This document shows, in pieces, positions 49,039-56,685 of a DNA stretch of 64,000 nt. Position 1 is the first letter of the stretch, and each line of letters begins with the position of its first letter. The position numbers and the translations under genes are program-made. The notes beneath the pieces are model-generated. The model had not been told where the DNA came from. It saw only the letters and a list, made by a program, of their open reading frames with translations, and did no database searches. Source of the stretch: Streptomyces sp. SAI-127 (lineage in GTDB: Bacteria > Actinomycetota > Actinomycetes > Streptomycetales > Streptomycetaceae); contig NZ_JARXYJ010000001.1 of the NCBI RefSeq assembly GCF_029894425.1, forward strand, positions 62,001 through 126,000, read 5' to 3'.

Positions 49039-49307
49039 CAGTCCCGCTCGCCGCCCGGATGGCACAGCACGAGCACGGACCGGGCCACGAGTTCGCCTCC
49101 GCTGCCGAGCCCGTCGACATAGCGCAGGGTCGTGTCGCGTACGGCGCCGGTGTAGGCGGGATCGACGGCGCGCGGACCCGGGGGCATGGGCAGTCCCTGA
49201 GCGAGCTCGCGGCGCCGGGCGAGCAGCGCGATGATCTGGTCGTCGAGTTCGGCGAGGTCGGCACAGGCATGGCCGCGCCCGGTCGTCTCGACCACGTGTG
49301 TCGTCAC
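49038..49307 (-). CDS. Chorismate-mutase-like small protein
   Basis: 89 aa, GTG at 49307 overlapping the ligase stop as GTGA, with a downstream stop that overlaps the next gene. The helix ADLAELDDQIIALLARRREL (about 16-35) resembles the first helix of AroQ-type chorismate mutases. A second helix ends in ARSVLVLC. Several active-site residues of true mutases are hard to place in so short a chain. It is tightly held in a catabolic operon, which argues against shikimate metabolism. Function unknown. Confidence 0.7.
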   Translation of the reverse strand: MTTHVVETTGRGHACADLAELDDQIIALLARRRELAQGLPMPPGPRAVDPAYTGAVRDTTLRYVDGLGSGGELVARSVLVLCHPGGERD

Positions 49308-50782
49308 TGCGGTTCTCCCTTGGCGATGTGCAGCTGGTCCTTCATGACCTTCCCGGTCCCGTTCAGTGGCAGCTCGGTCCGGAACTCCACGGATCTGGGC
49401 ACCTTGTACCCGGCCATCCGCTCCCGGCTCCAGGCGATCAGGTCCTCCTGCGATACGGGGGAACGCGTGACGACGAACGCCTTGCCCACCTGGCCGAGGC
49501 GCTTGTCCGGCACCCCGATGACAGCGGCCTGTGCGACCGCGGGATGCTCGAGGAGGAAGCCTTCGATCTCGGCGGGGTAGGCGTTGAATCCGCCGACGAT
49601 GAACATGTCCTTCTTGCGGCCGACGATCCGCAGCCGTCCGTCCGCGTCGAGCGTGCCGAGGTCGCCGGTGTGCAGCCAGCCGTCGGTGTCGACGGCCTCG
49701 GCGGTGGCCGCCGGGTCGTCGAGGTAGCCCTGCATGACGCTGTAGCCGCGCACCAGGACCTCGCCGTCCTCGGCGATGCGCACTTCGACGCCGTCGCACG
49801 GGGTGCCGACGGTGGTGGCGATGGACTCGAAGGAGTCGCCGGGGCGTGAGGCGGTGACGGTACCGGCCTCGGTCAGCCCGTACCCGGTCATGATCGACCG
49901 GAAGGGCAGCTGCGTACGCACGCGCCGGATGAGCTCCACGGGAATGTCGGCGGCTCCCGTCACGGCGGCCCGCAGCGAGGACAAGTCGTTGCCTTTGCCG
50001 GCCACTTCGAGGAGCGAGTGGTAGAGGGTCGGCGGCCCGGGCAGCATCGTGATCTTCTCCCGCTGGACCAGCTCCACCACCCGGTCCACGTCGAAGACCG
50101 GCACGGGGAGGATCGTGGCGCCGCGGATCAGCGAGGCGATGATCCCGGCCTTGTAGCCGAACGTGTGGAAGAACGGGTTGACGGCCAGATACCGGTCTCC
50201 CTCGCGCAGATCGGCGAGGTGGCACCACTCCTCGTACAGGCGCAGCGTCTGCCGGTGCGTCATCAGCACGCCCTTGGGGCGGCCCGTGGTGCCCGAGGTG
50301 TAGATGACGTCGGCGATGTCATCGGGGCGGGATGCGCGGTCGTACGGTGTTCCGCTCGCCAGGAAGTCCGAGCGGAGGTCGATCACCGGGATGCCGTCCG
50401 GTGCGGTGAACTCACGCCCGAGGAAGCCCTGTTGGACGAGTACGAGCTTCGCGCCGCTGCGCCCGATGATGTCGGCGGCCTCCTGGCCCTGCAGCCGGGT
50501 GTTGACCGGCACCAGGACGCCGCCCGCGGTGACCGCGCCGAGCGCGGCCACGATCCACGCGGCCGAGTTGGGCGCCCAGACGGCCACGCGGTCGCCCGTG
50601 CCGACGCCTGCCGAGGCATACGCCCCGGCGGCCCTGCGGATGCGCTCGGCGAGTTCGGTGAAGGTCAGGCGCGTGGAGCCGTCCACGACCGCCTCGGCGT
50701 CACCGAAGCGTTCGGCGGCGCTGAGCGCCATCCGCGGGATGGTGCCCCAACTCGCCCATCCCGCCGCGTCCGCGGTGTTCAT
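49304..50782 (-). CDS. Acyl-CoA ligase, FadD3-like
   Basis: 492 aa, ATG at 50782 overlapping the amidohydrolase stop as ATGA. Adenylation motifs are DVIYTSGTTGRPKGVLMTH, MTGYGLTEAGT, and LRIVGRKKDMFIVGGFNAYP. The catalytic Lys is in LNGTGKVMKD. The GRKKDMFIVGGFNAYPAEIE block and overall length are like FadD3, the ligase for steroid-ring-derived propionate acids. The substrate here may be a similar bicyclic or cyclic acid, but no other C/D-ring gene was found nearby. Confidence 0.93.
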   Translation of the reverse strand: MNTADAAGWASWGTIPRMALSAAERFGDAEAVVDGSTRLTFTELAERIRRAAGAYASAGVGTGDRVAVWAPNSAAWIVAALGAVTAGGVLVPVNTRLQGQEAADIIGRSGAKLVLVQQGFLGREFTAPDGIPVIDLRSDFLASGTPYDRASRPDDIADVIYTSGTTGRPKGVLMTHRQTLRLYEEWCHLADLREGDRYLAVNPFFHTFGYKAGIIASLIRGATILPVPVFDVDRVVELVQREKITMLPGPPTLYHSLLEVAGKGNDLSSLRAAVTGAADIPVELIRRVRTQLPFRSIMTGYGLTEAGTVTASRPGDSFESIATTVGTPCDGVEVRIAEDGEVLVRGYSVMQGYLDDPAATAEAVDTDGWLHTGDLGTLDADGRLRIVGRKKDMFIVGGFNAYPAEIEGFLLEHPAVAQAAVIGVPDKRLGQVGKAFVVTRSPVSQEDLIAWSRERMAGYKVPRSVEFRTELPLNGTGKVMKDQLHIAKGEPQ

Positions 50783-51960
50783 ACGCCGAGCAGGCGGGCC
50801 AGGTTGCCGCCCATGACCTTGGCCTTGTCCTCGTCGCTCAGCTTCGCCAGGTGGTCGACGTAGGTCACCGGGTCGGCGAGGCCCTCCGGGTGCGGGTAGT
50901 CGGAGCCGAACAGGACCCGCTCGATGCCGATGAGGTCGCCGAGCGCGGCCATGTCCTCCTCCCAGAAGGGGCTGATGTGGATGTGGCGCTTGAAGACGTC
51001 GACCGGGTTCTCCTGGAACTCGTGCGGCATCTTCTTGTACACGTCGGCCAGGCGGTCGAGCAGCGGCTCGACCCAGGACGCGCCGTTCTCGATGACGGCG
51101 ACCTTGAGCGCCGGGAAGCGGCTCAGCGCGCCGTGGCAGATCAGGGACGAGACGGCGTCCTCAATCGGCCGCCACTCGTTGATCTGCCGGAAGGCGTTGG
51201 GCTTGAAGGGCAGGAACTCCCGCTGGTTGCCTTCCCAGTCGTTGGCGTAGTCCGAGTAGCCGCTGTCGGAGGAGTGCAGGGTGACGAGCAGGTCGTGGTG
51301 GACCACCCGCTCCCAGAACGGGTCGAACTCCGGCAGGGCGAACGAGCGGGTGATGCCGCCGGGGCCGGGCACGGGCGCGGGACGGACCAGGATGGCCCGG
51401 GCACCTCGCTCCACCACCCATTCCAGCTCCTCGATCGCCTTGTCGACGAACGGGAGGGTGATGACCGGGACGGTGAAGATGCGGTCCTCGTAGTTGAAGG
51501 ACCAGGTCTCGTGCAGCCACTGGTTGAGCGCATGGATTACGGTGTGGATCAGCTCCGGGTCGTCCTTCATCCGCTCCTCGATCAGGCTCGCGAGGGTCGG
51601 GAACATCAGGCTGCGCTGGATGCCGAGTTCGTCCATCAGCTCCAAGCGCGGGCCGGGTTCACGGAAGGCCGGGATCGCGCGCATGGGTTCGCCGAATATC
51701 TCCCGGCGGGTCTTGCCGGTGGGGTTGCCGACCTTGAAGTACTCCTCCATGGCACCGGGCCGCGCGACGACCTCGAAGGTGGGGTTGGGGATGTACTCGC
51801 TGATCTGACCCCGGACGGCGATCTTCGTCCGGCCGTCGACCTGGACGTACCGGATCGCCCCCGCGTACTGCTCCGGCAGGTACCTGGTGAGGGCCTCCTC
51901 GGTCTCGTAGAGGTGGTTGTCCGCGTCGAAGAGCGGATACGGCAGCTCGCGCGAGGGCAT
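50779..51960 (-). CDS. Amidohydrolase-family metal-dependent hydrolase (TIM-barrel, AMP-ligase operon)
   Basis: 393 aa, ATG at 51960 chosen because AAGGAGG is 6-7 bases upstream; a longer frame begins at 51975. The first metal motif is unusual (LFDADNHLYETEEALTRYLP). Further motifs are VTLHSSDSGYSDY (His), LKVAVIENGASWVEPLLDRL, and the distal Asp in VLFGSDYPHPEGLADP. It belongs to the amidohydrolase_2 group, which contains decarboxylases and C-C or amide hydrolases. It is the first gene of a five-gene operon. The reaction could be ring opening or decarboxylation of a CoA-linked intermediate. Confidence 0.9.
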   Translation of the reverse strand: MPSRELPYPLFDADNHLYETEEALTRYLPEQYAGAIRYVQVDGRTKIAVRGQISEYIPNPTFEVVARPGAMEEYFKVGNPTGKTRREIFGEPMRAIPAFREPGPRLELMDELGIQRSLMFPTLASLIEERMKDDPELIHTVIHALNQWLHETWSFNYEDRIFTVPVITLPFVDKAIEELEWVVERGARAILVRPAPVPGPGGITRSFALPEFDPFWERVVHHDLLVTLHSSDSGYSDYANDWEGNQREFLPFKPNAFRQINEWRPIEDAVSSLICHGALSRFPALKVAVIENGASWVEPLLDRLADVYKKMPHEFQENPVDVFKRHIHISPFWEEDMAALGDLIGIERVLFGSDYPHPEGLADPVTYVDHLAKLSDEDKAKVMGGNLARLLGV

Positions 51961-51982
51961 GAGATCCTCCTTCACTGATTAC

Positions 51983-51997
51983 GAGAATGCTATTCTC
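51983..51997. promoter_or_regulatory. Catabolic-regulon operator, perfect palindrome
   Basis: GAGAATGCTATTCTC, perfect in both arms, fills most of the 38-bp gap between the amidohydrolase ATG (51960) and the stop of the upstream ligase gene (51999). It marks a separate promoter inside a co-directional run. Confidence 0.72.
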
Positions 51998-51998
51998 A

Positions 51999-53594
51999 TC
52001 AACCTTCCGCCGCAATGTCCTCGCGCGCCTTCGCCGAGAGTTCCGCACGGAGCACGAACTTCTTGACCTTGCCACTCGCCGTGCGCGGGAAGTCCTCGAC
52101 GGCGTGCAGTTCCTCGGGCCACTTCTGCCGTGCCAGACCGGCACCTTGGAGGTGAGCGCGCACCTCGTCGAGTGAAGGGAGCGCATGGCCGGGGCGCAGG
52201 CGCACGAACGCGGCGGCGTGCTCGCCCAGGCGTGCGTCGGGCGCGGCGACGACGGCCGTTTCGGCGACGGCCGCGAGGCCGAGGAGCACTTCCTCGAGCT
52301 CGACGGCGCTGATGTTCTCGCCGCCGCGGATGATGACGTCCGCCTTGCGGTCGACGATGGTGAGGTAGCCGTCGTCATCGATCACGCCGATGTCGCCGGT
52401 GTGGTACCAGCCCTCCGCGTCGAACACGGTCGCCGTCAACTCCGGGTCGGTGTACCCGAGGCAGAGGTCGGGGCCGCGGGTGAGGATCTCCCCGTCGTCG
52501 GCCAGGCACACCTCCACACCCGGCATCGGATCGCCGTCCGTGTGCAGGCGCTTGGCGGCCGGCGCGCTGACCCGGGTGGCGGTGGCCGAGGGGTGTTCGG
52601 TGGATCCGTACGAGCGGAACACCGTGATGCCGAGGGCCTCCAGGCGCGTGGTGACGGGCGAGGGGACCGCGGCGCCGCCAAGGCCCGCGTACGGCAGGCG
52701 GGCGGCGTCGGCGGCGGTGAAGTCCGGGTGGTCGAGCAGGCTCGACATGTAGTACGCGGCTCCCCCTCCGACCGCGAGCCCTTCCTCGCGGATCAGGCGC
52801 AGCGCCTGCCCCGGGTCCCAGACGTCGGTCAGGTTGACCGGCATACCGTCGAGCACCTGGATGAGCAGCGCGTTGATCATGCCGATGAAGTGCCCGAGGG
52901 GTGCGGCGGTCAGCTGGTCGCCGCGGTCGGCCGGATACAGGTCGGCCAGCTGTCGCGTCTCGAAGCCGAGCGTGCGGTGGCTGTGTACAACCCCCTTGGG
53001 ATCACGGGTGGTTCCCGAGGTGAAGGCGATCAGTGCGGGCGCGTCCGGGTCCACGGCGGCGGTGCCCGTCAGGGGTTCGCCGGCCAGCAGGTCGTCGAAG
53101 TCACGCCCCACCACACCCACGACGGGCACGTCCGTGCAGACCTCCGGGTCGAAGCTCAGACGGCCGAACTTCTCGGCGGTCACGAAGACCTTGGGGCGGG
53201 TGGCGTCGAGGATGTAGCTCAGTTCCTTGCGCCCGTAGAAGTGGACGACGGGGACCACGACGGCACCCAGGAACGCGGAGGCCCAGAAGACGGCCGCGGC
53301 CTCCATCCAGTTCGGCAGCTGCAGCACGATCCGGTCGCCGGGGACGACTCCGCGAGCGCGCAGCCCCGCCGCCAGCCTCCGTGCGATGCGCTCGACGTCG
53401 GCGAACGTGCCCTCGTACGGCCGGACTTGCGAATGCACGCGGAAGGCGACGTCGTGAGCGAAGGCGAGCCCCCGACTCAGGAGGTCACCGATGGTGTCGC
53501 GGGTCCACCAGCCCTCCGCCTCGTAGCGGGCGACCAGCTCCGGCGGGATCTCACGGAAGGTGTACGACAGCTCTGACGGCACCGTGGCAGGCAT
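51999..53594 (-). CDS. Acyl-CoA ligase, cyclohexanecarboxylate-CoA-ligase-like
   Basis: 531 aa, ATG at 53594. Adenylation motifs are LIAFTSGTTRDPKGVVHSH, RSYGSTEHPSATATRV and TGDIGVIDDDGYLTIVDRKA, with VIIRGGENISAVELEEVL, and the catalytic Lys in PRTASGKVKKFVLR. The N-terminus (RYEAEGWWTRDTIGDLLSRG) resembles AliA-type cyclohexanecarboxylate-CoA ligases. It is a monocistronic unit controlled by its own tandem operator-like sites. One of four acyl-CoA ligases in the window. Confidence 0.93.
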   Translation of the reverse strand: MPATVPSELSYTFREIPPELVARYEAEGWWTRDTIGDLLSRGLAFAHDVAFRVHSQVRPYEGTFADVERIARRLAAGLRARGVVPGDRIVLQLPNWMEAAAVFWASAFLGAVVVPVVHFYGRKELSYILDATRPKVFVTAEKFGRLSFDPEVCTDVPVVGVVGRDFDDLLAGEPLTGTAAVDPDAPALIAFTSGTTRDPKGVVHSHRTLGFETRQLADLYPADRGDQLTAAPLGHFIGMINALLIQVLDGMPVNLTDVWDPGQALRLIREEGLAVGGGAAYYMSSLLDHPDFTAADAARLPYAGLGGAAVPSPVTTRLEALGITVFRSYGSTEHPSATATRVSAPAAKRLHTDGDPMPGVEVCLADDGEILTRGPDLCLGYTDPELTATVFDAEGWYHTGDIGVIDDDGYLTIVDRKADVIIRGGENISAVELEEVLLGLAAVAETAVVAAPDARLGEHAAAFVRLRPGHALPSLDEVRAHLQGAGLARQKWPEELHAVEDFPRTASGKVKKFVLRAELSAKAREDIAAEG

Positions 53595-53734
53595 GGCGAA
53601 CGCTCCCCTGACGACTTGGCGGCCGGATCTCGGGCCGGGGCACGATGGGCGGGCGGTGCGGGAGTGCGGGCAGGGCGCCGCCCGCGTGGCCCGGGCGGTC
53701 GGATCTTCCCCCTGGACCGACCCGCCCCTGCGCC

Positions 53735-53749
53735 GGATATGCTATTTCC
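53735..53749. promoter_or_regulatory. Catabolic-regulon operator, weak tandem copy
   Basis: GGATATGCTATTTCC keeps the TGCTA spacer found in the perfect site at 51983 but has only six of ten arm bases. Its centre is 22 bp from the following copy. Confidence 0.4.
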
Positions 53750-53756
53750 GCTTACT

Positions 53757-53771
53757 GAGAATGCCAATATC
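53757..53771. promoter_or_regulatory. Catabolic-regulon operator GAGAA-N5-ATATC
   Basis: GAGAATGCCAATATC has a perfect left arm and a partly conserved right arm. It lies in the 205-bp region between the divergent ligase (53594) and the hydratase (53800), so it may serve both. Confidence 0.5.
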
Positions 53772-53799
53772 CACGACGCCACAGGTACGGAGGTTCCGC

Positions 53800-54543
53800 A
53801 TGGTCGAGCTGGACGGCGCGGTCGCGACGGTCGAGCTGGAGCTGTACGGCGCGGTCGCGGTCGTCACGATCAACCGCCCACACACCCGCAACGCCATCTC
53901 CCTGGACACCATGGGCGAGTTGGAGAAGACCCTGGATGCGGCCGAAGGGGCGCGGGCGCTGGTCGTCACGGGGGCGGGAGACCGCGCGTTCGTCTCCGGC
54001 GGCGACCTCAAGGAGCTCGCGGCCCTGCGCACTCATGAGGAGGCCGCCGAGATGGCCCGGCGGATGCGCGGCGTCTGCGATCGGATCGCGGACTTCCCCG
54101 CGCCGGTGATCGCCGCGCTCAACGGGCACGCCCTCGGCGGCGGCGCCGAGATCGCGATGGCGGCCGACATCCGGGTGGCCGCGGAGGGCATACGGATCGG
54201 GTTCAACCAGGTCAGCCTGGAGATCATGCCGGCGTGGGGCGGCGCGGAACGGCTGGCGACGCTCGTCGGACCGGGACGAGCGCTGCTGCTGGCCGGGACG
54301 GGGCGGATCCTGGACGCGGGCGAGGCCGAGCGGCTGGGGCTCGTCGACTTGGTGCTGCCGCGAGCCGAATTCGCCGACGGCTGGCGCCAGTTGGCGGCGT
54401 CGCTGGCCACTCGTCCCGCGGCGAGCATCAAGCGCGTGGTCCGCGGTGTCTCCGCGCAGGAGGCCGTGGACGCGTTCGCCGAGCTGTGGGTGGCGGACGA
54501 GCACTGGGAGGCCGCGGAACAGGTGCTGCGCCGCCGCCCCTGA
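53800..54543 (+). CDS. Enoyl-CoA hydratase
   Basis: 247 aa, ATG at 53800 with ACGGAGG just upstream; the open frame extends to 53560 but without hydratase character. Motifs are VTINRPHTRNAISLDTMGEL, AFVSGGDLKELAAL, and NGHALGGGAEIAMAADIRVA. The first catalytic Glu (GGGAEIA) is present, and the second region (GFNQVSLEIMPAWGG) has Asn and Glu nearby. This is the most canonical hydratase of the three in the window. It is a single-gene unit followed by a hairpin. Confidence 0.93.
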   Translation: MVELDGAVATVELELYGAVAVVTINRPHTRNAISLDTMGELEKTLDAAEGARALVVTGAGDRAFVSGGDLKELAALRTHEEAAEMARRMRGVCDRIADFPAPVIAALNGHALGGGAEIAMAADIRVAAEGIRIGFNQVSLEIMPAWGGAERLATLVGPGRALLLAGTGRILDAGEAERLGLVDLVLPRAEFADGWRQLAASLATRPAASIKRVVRGVSAQEAVDAFAELWVADEHWEAAEQVLRRRP

Positions 54544-54557
54544 GCGCGGCACGCCAT

Positions 54558-54594
54558 CGCCCTGCCCGGGGAAACCATGCGAGAGGGCAGGGCG
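54558..54594. terminator. Bidirectional hairpin between convergent genes
   Basis: CGCCCTGCCC (54558-54567) and GGGCAGGGCG (54585-54594) form a perfect 10-bp stem with a 17-nt loop. It lies between the hydratase stop (54543) and the stop of the convergent DUF1330 gene (54607). Confidence 0.65.
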
Positions 54595-54606
54595 GATGCG
54601 GCAGGG

Positions 54607-54918
54607 TCAGCCCTGGCGCGGCGGCATCTCGAACCCCGCGAGCAGCACGCCGTTGCAGTCGGCCGCGGCCAGCCGCAGCACCTTCGCCTCGGCATACGCG
54701 GCGGACTCGTACCAGGCCTGGGCAGCCTCCACGGAAGGGAACTCCACGAGGACGGTGCGCCCTTCGTGCCACTGGCCCTCCAGGACCTGCGGGCTCGCGT
54801 CGACCGCGAGGACGCGTGCGCCCGCCTCGGCCATGGACGGCGCCGCCGCACGGCCGTAGGCATCCATTCCGGCCTGGTCCTTGATGGCCTCGGTGACGAT
54901 GACATAGCCCTTGGGCAT
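54607..54918 (-). CDS. DUF1330 protein
   Basis: 103 aa, a single alpha/beta-barrel domain: MPKGYVIVTEAIKDQAGMDA, then TVLVEFPSVEAAQAWYESAA and YAEAKVLRLAAADCNGVLLA. This is the DUF1330 pattern (dimeric ferredoxin-like fold). Members are scattered through catabolic clusters and no activity is agreed. It is the last gene after P450 and ferredoxin on the same strand, 50 bp downstream, so cotranscription is likely. Confidence 0.88.
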   Translation of the reverse strand: MPKGYVIVTEAIKDQAGMDAYGRAAAPSMAEAGARVLAVDASPQVLEGQWHEGRTVLVEFPSVEAAQAWYESAAYAEAKVLRLAAADCNGVLLAGFEMPPRQG

Positions 54919-54968
54919 ACGGGGCCTCTCTTCGTACGGGGGAAGGTAAGGGAATTGCAGGCGGACCG

Positions 54969-55157
54969 TCAGGTCACCGTGATGGCGCGCTCGGGGCAGG
55001 ACCCGGCCGCCGTCTTCACGCCCGCCTCCGTCCCGGCCGGCAGCTCGCCCTCACGCGCCTCGGCATAGCCGTCATCGGTGAGGGTGAACACCTCCGGGCA
55101 GGCGAGCTCACAGATGCCGTGGCCCCGGCAACGCTCGTCGTCGACGCTCGCCTTCAC
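54969..55157 (-). CDS. Ferredoxin, 3Fe-4S type, P450 partner
   Basis: 62 aa, GTG at 55157 overlapping the P450 stop as GTGA. The cluster Cys are in CRGHGICELACPEV (C10, C16, C20) and SCPERAI (about C53). The C-X5-C spacing with the final CP is the usual P450-partner ferredoxin pattern; C20 is an extra Cys not in the three-ligand set. It is almost certainly the electron donor of the overlapping P450. Confidence 0.93.
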   Translation of the reverse strand: MKASVDDERCRGHGICELACPEVFTLTDDGYAEAREGELPAGTEAGVKTAAGSCPERAITVT

Positions 55158-56494
55158 GCGGCCTCCTGCGGGGGCGCGAGCGTGAACTGCAGGAACAGCC
55201 TGGTCAGTCCGCGCAACATGAAGGTCGGTACGTAGTGGAAGCGGCGCGCGCCCGCGGGGCCGTGGTGGTCCTCGGAGAGCCGGATGTCGGTGGTGCGGTC
55301 GAGGAGCCGTTCGATGGCCACCCGGGCTTCCGCGCGGGCCAGCGGTGCTCCCGGGCAGGTGTGCGGTCCGCGACCGAAGGCGATGTGGCGGCGGACTCCG
55401 GGGCGCGCGGGATCGAACGCGGCGGGGTCGTCGAACTGGCGTGGGTCGCGGTTCGCTGCGCTGTTGAGGAGCATCACCGTGGTGCCCGCGGGCAGACCGA
55501 CGCCGCCGACCGTGACGGGTACGCGGGTGAGCCGGAAGTCGCCCTTCACCGGGCTCTCGGTGCGCAGCACCTCCTCGACGAAGAGCGGCACCCGGTCACG
55601 GTGCTCCCTCAACTCGGCCTGCAGTTGCGGCTGTTCGGCGATGAGCTTGAGTGCGGAGCCGAGCAGGCGCACCGTGGTCTCCTGACCCGCCGCGAACAGG
55701 TTCGCGGCGACCCGCACGACGTCCGCGACCTCGGGCAGCCTGCCGTCGGGGAAGGTGGCGGTGGCCAGGCCCGTGAGGACGTCCTCGCGCGGCGCACGGC
55801 GCCGGTCCTCGATGTAGCGCGCGACGCGCTCGTACAGGTGCCCCAGCGGGTTGCGGTCCAGGGTGTCCTCTCCGGTGCTGCCGATACCGCCGCCGTCCGC
55901 CGGACCGTGCCGCAGCAGGGCGGCGATCTCCGCCCGGTCGCCTTCCGGTACGCCGAGCAGATCCGCGATGACGAGAAAGGTGAAGGGACCGGCGAACCCG
56001 CTGACGAACTCACCCGGGACTGCAACGCCCTCGCCCTCCAGGAAATCGTCGAGCAGTCCGTCGGCGAGGCGCCACATGGCCTCCTCGTTCTCCTTCAGCC
56101 GCTTCGGCGTGATCAGCCGCATCAGGAGCGCCCGGTGGTCGGTGTGCACCGGCGGGTCGAGAGTCGGCAGCTGGTCGCTCATCGGCAGCTCGTCGCGGTG
56201 CGCCTCGATGAGCCCGCTGACGTCGTCGCCCTCGAGCGGCACCGGGAATCCGGGGAACGGCCCACTCACCGCGTTGCACGCGGAGAACGCCTCGGTGTCG
56301 TTGTAGATCCGTACGGCCTCGTCGTAGCCGGTCACCATGACCACGTCGTGGTGACTCTCGCGCTGCACCGGACAGCGCGCGCGGAGTGCGTCGAAATAGG
56401 GGTACGGGTCCGCGACGACGCTCTCGTCACGGAAGAAGTCCACTGCCTCGAAGTCCGTCTCATCGTCCGTCACTGCCGGCACGGCTCCCTTCAT
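55154..56494 (-). CDS. Cytochrome P450
   Basis: 446 aa, ATG at 56494. I-helix motif AAGQETTVRLLG; K-helix EEVLRTE; heme loop FGRGPHTCPGAPLARAE with Cys380. It differs clearly from the P450 at 2685 (PG in place of LG after the Cys and a longer N-terminus). Two regulon-type sites lie 43-78 bp upstream, so it is expected to be induced with the other catabolic operons. It probably hydroxylates the pathway substrate or an early intermediate. Confidence 0.94.
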   Translation of the reverse strand: MKGAVPAVTDDETDFEAVDFFRDESVVADPYPYFDALRARCPVQRESHHDVVMVTGYDEAVRIYNDTEAFSACNAVSGPFPGFPVPLEGDDVSGLIEAHRDELPMSDQLPTLDPPVHTDHRALLMRLITPKRLKENEEAMWRLADGLLDDFLEGEGVAVPGEFVSGFAGPFTFLVIADLLGVPEGDRAEIAALLRHGPADGGGIGSTGEDTLDRNPLGHLYERVARYIEDRRRAPREDVLTGLATATFPDGRLPEVADVVRVAANLFAAGQETTVRLLGSALKLIAEQPQLQAELREHRDRVPLFVEEVLRTESPVKGDFRLTRVPVTVGGVGLPAGTTVMLLNSAANRDPRQFDDPAAFDPARPGVRRHIAFGRGPHTCPGAPLARAEARVAIERLLDRTTDIRLSEDHHGPAGARRFHYVPTFMLRGLTRLFLQFTLAPPQEAA

Positions 56495-56536
56495 CGGCGT
56501 TACCCGGTAGGGAAGTTACCAACACCGGACAGCGGT

Positions 56537-56551
56537 GAGAAGGGCGTTTCC
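56537..56551. promoter_or_regulatory. Catabolic-regulon operator GAGAA-N5-TTTCC
   Basis: GAGAAGGGCGTTTCC has a perfect left arm and three of five right-arm bases. It is 43 bp upstream of the P450 ATG, paired with the next site 21 bp away. Confidence 0.45.
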
Positions 56552-56557
56552 ACACAT

Positions 56558-56572
56558 GACAATGACAATCTC
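56558..56572. promoter_or_regulatory. Catabolic-regulon operator GACAA-N5-ATCTC
   Basis: GACAATGACAATCTC differs from the palindrome by one base in each arm. With the preceding copy it forms a tandem pair in front of the P450-ferredoxin operon. Confidence 0.5.
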
Positions 56573-56621
56573 AACCTGGTGCGGCCATGGCGGCCCTGGC
56601 GCACGCCACCGGCAACGCGAA

Positions 56622-56657
56622 AGCCCCGTGCGAACGCTGGTGCGTACGCGCGGGGCT
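56622..56657 (-). terminator. Hairpin terminator after the TetR gene
   Basis: AGCCCCGTGCG and CGCGCGGGGCT form an 11-bp stem with one wobble pair. On the minus strand it is followed by TTTCGC, and it begins 28 bp after the stop of the TetR gene at 56686. It would end the TetR transcript before the P450 promoter. Confidence 0.65.
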
Positions 56658-56685
56658 GATGTGATGCGCTGTGGCGGTAACGAGG

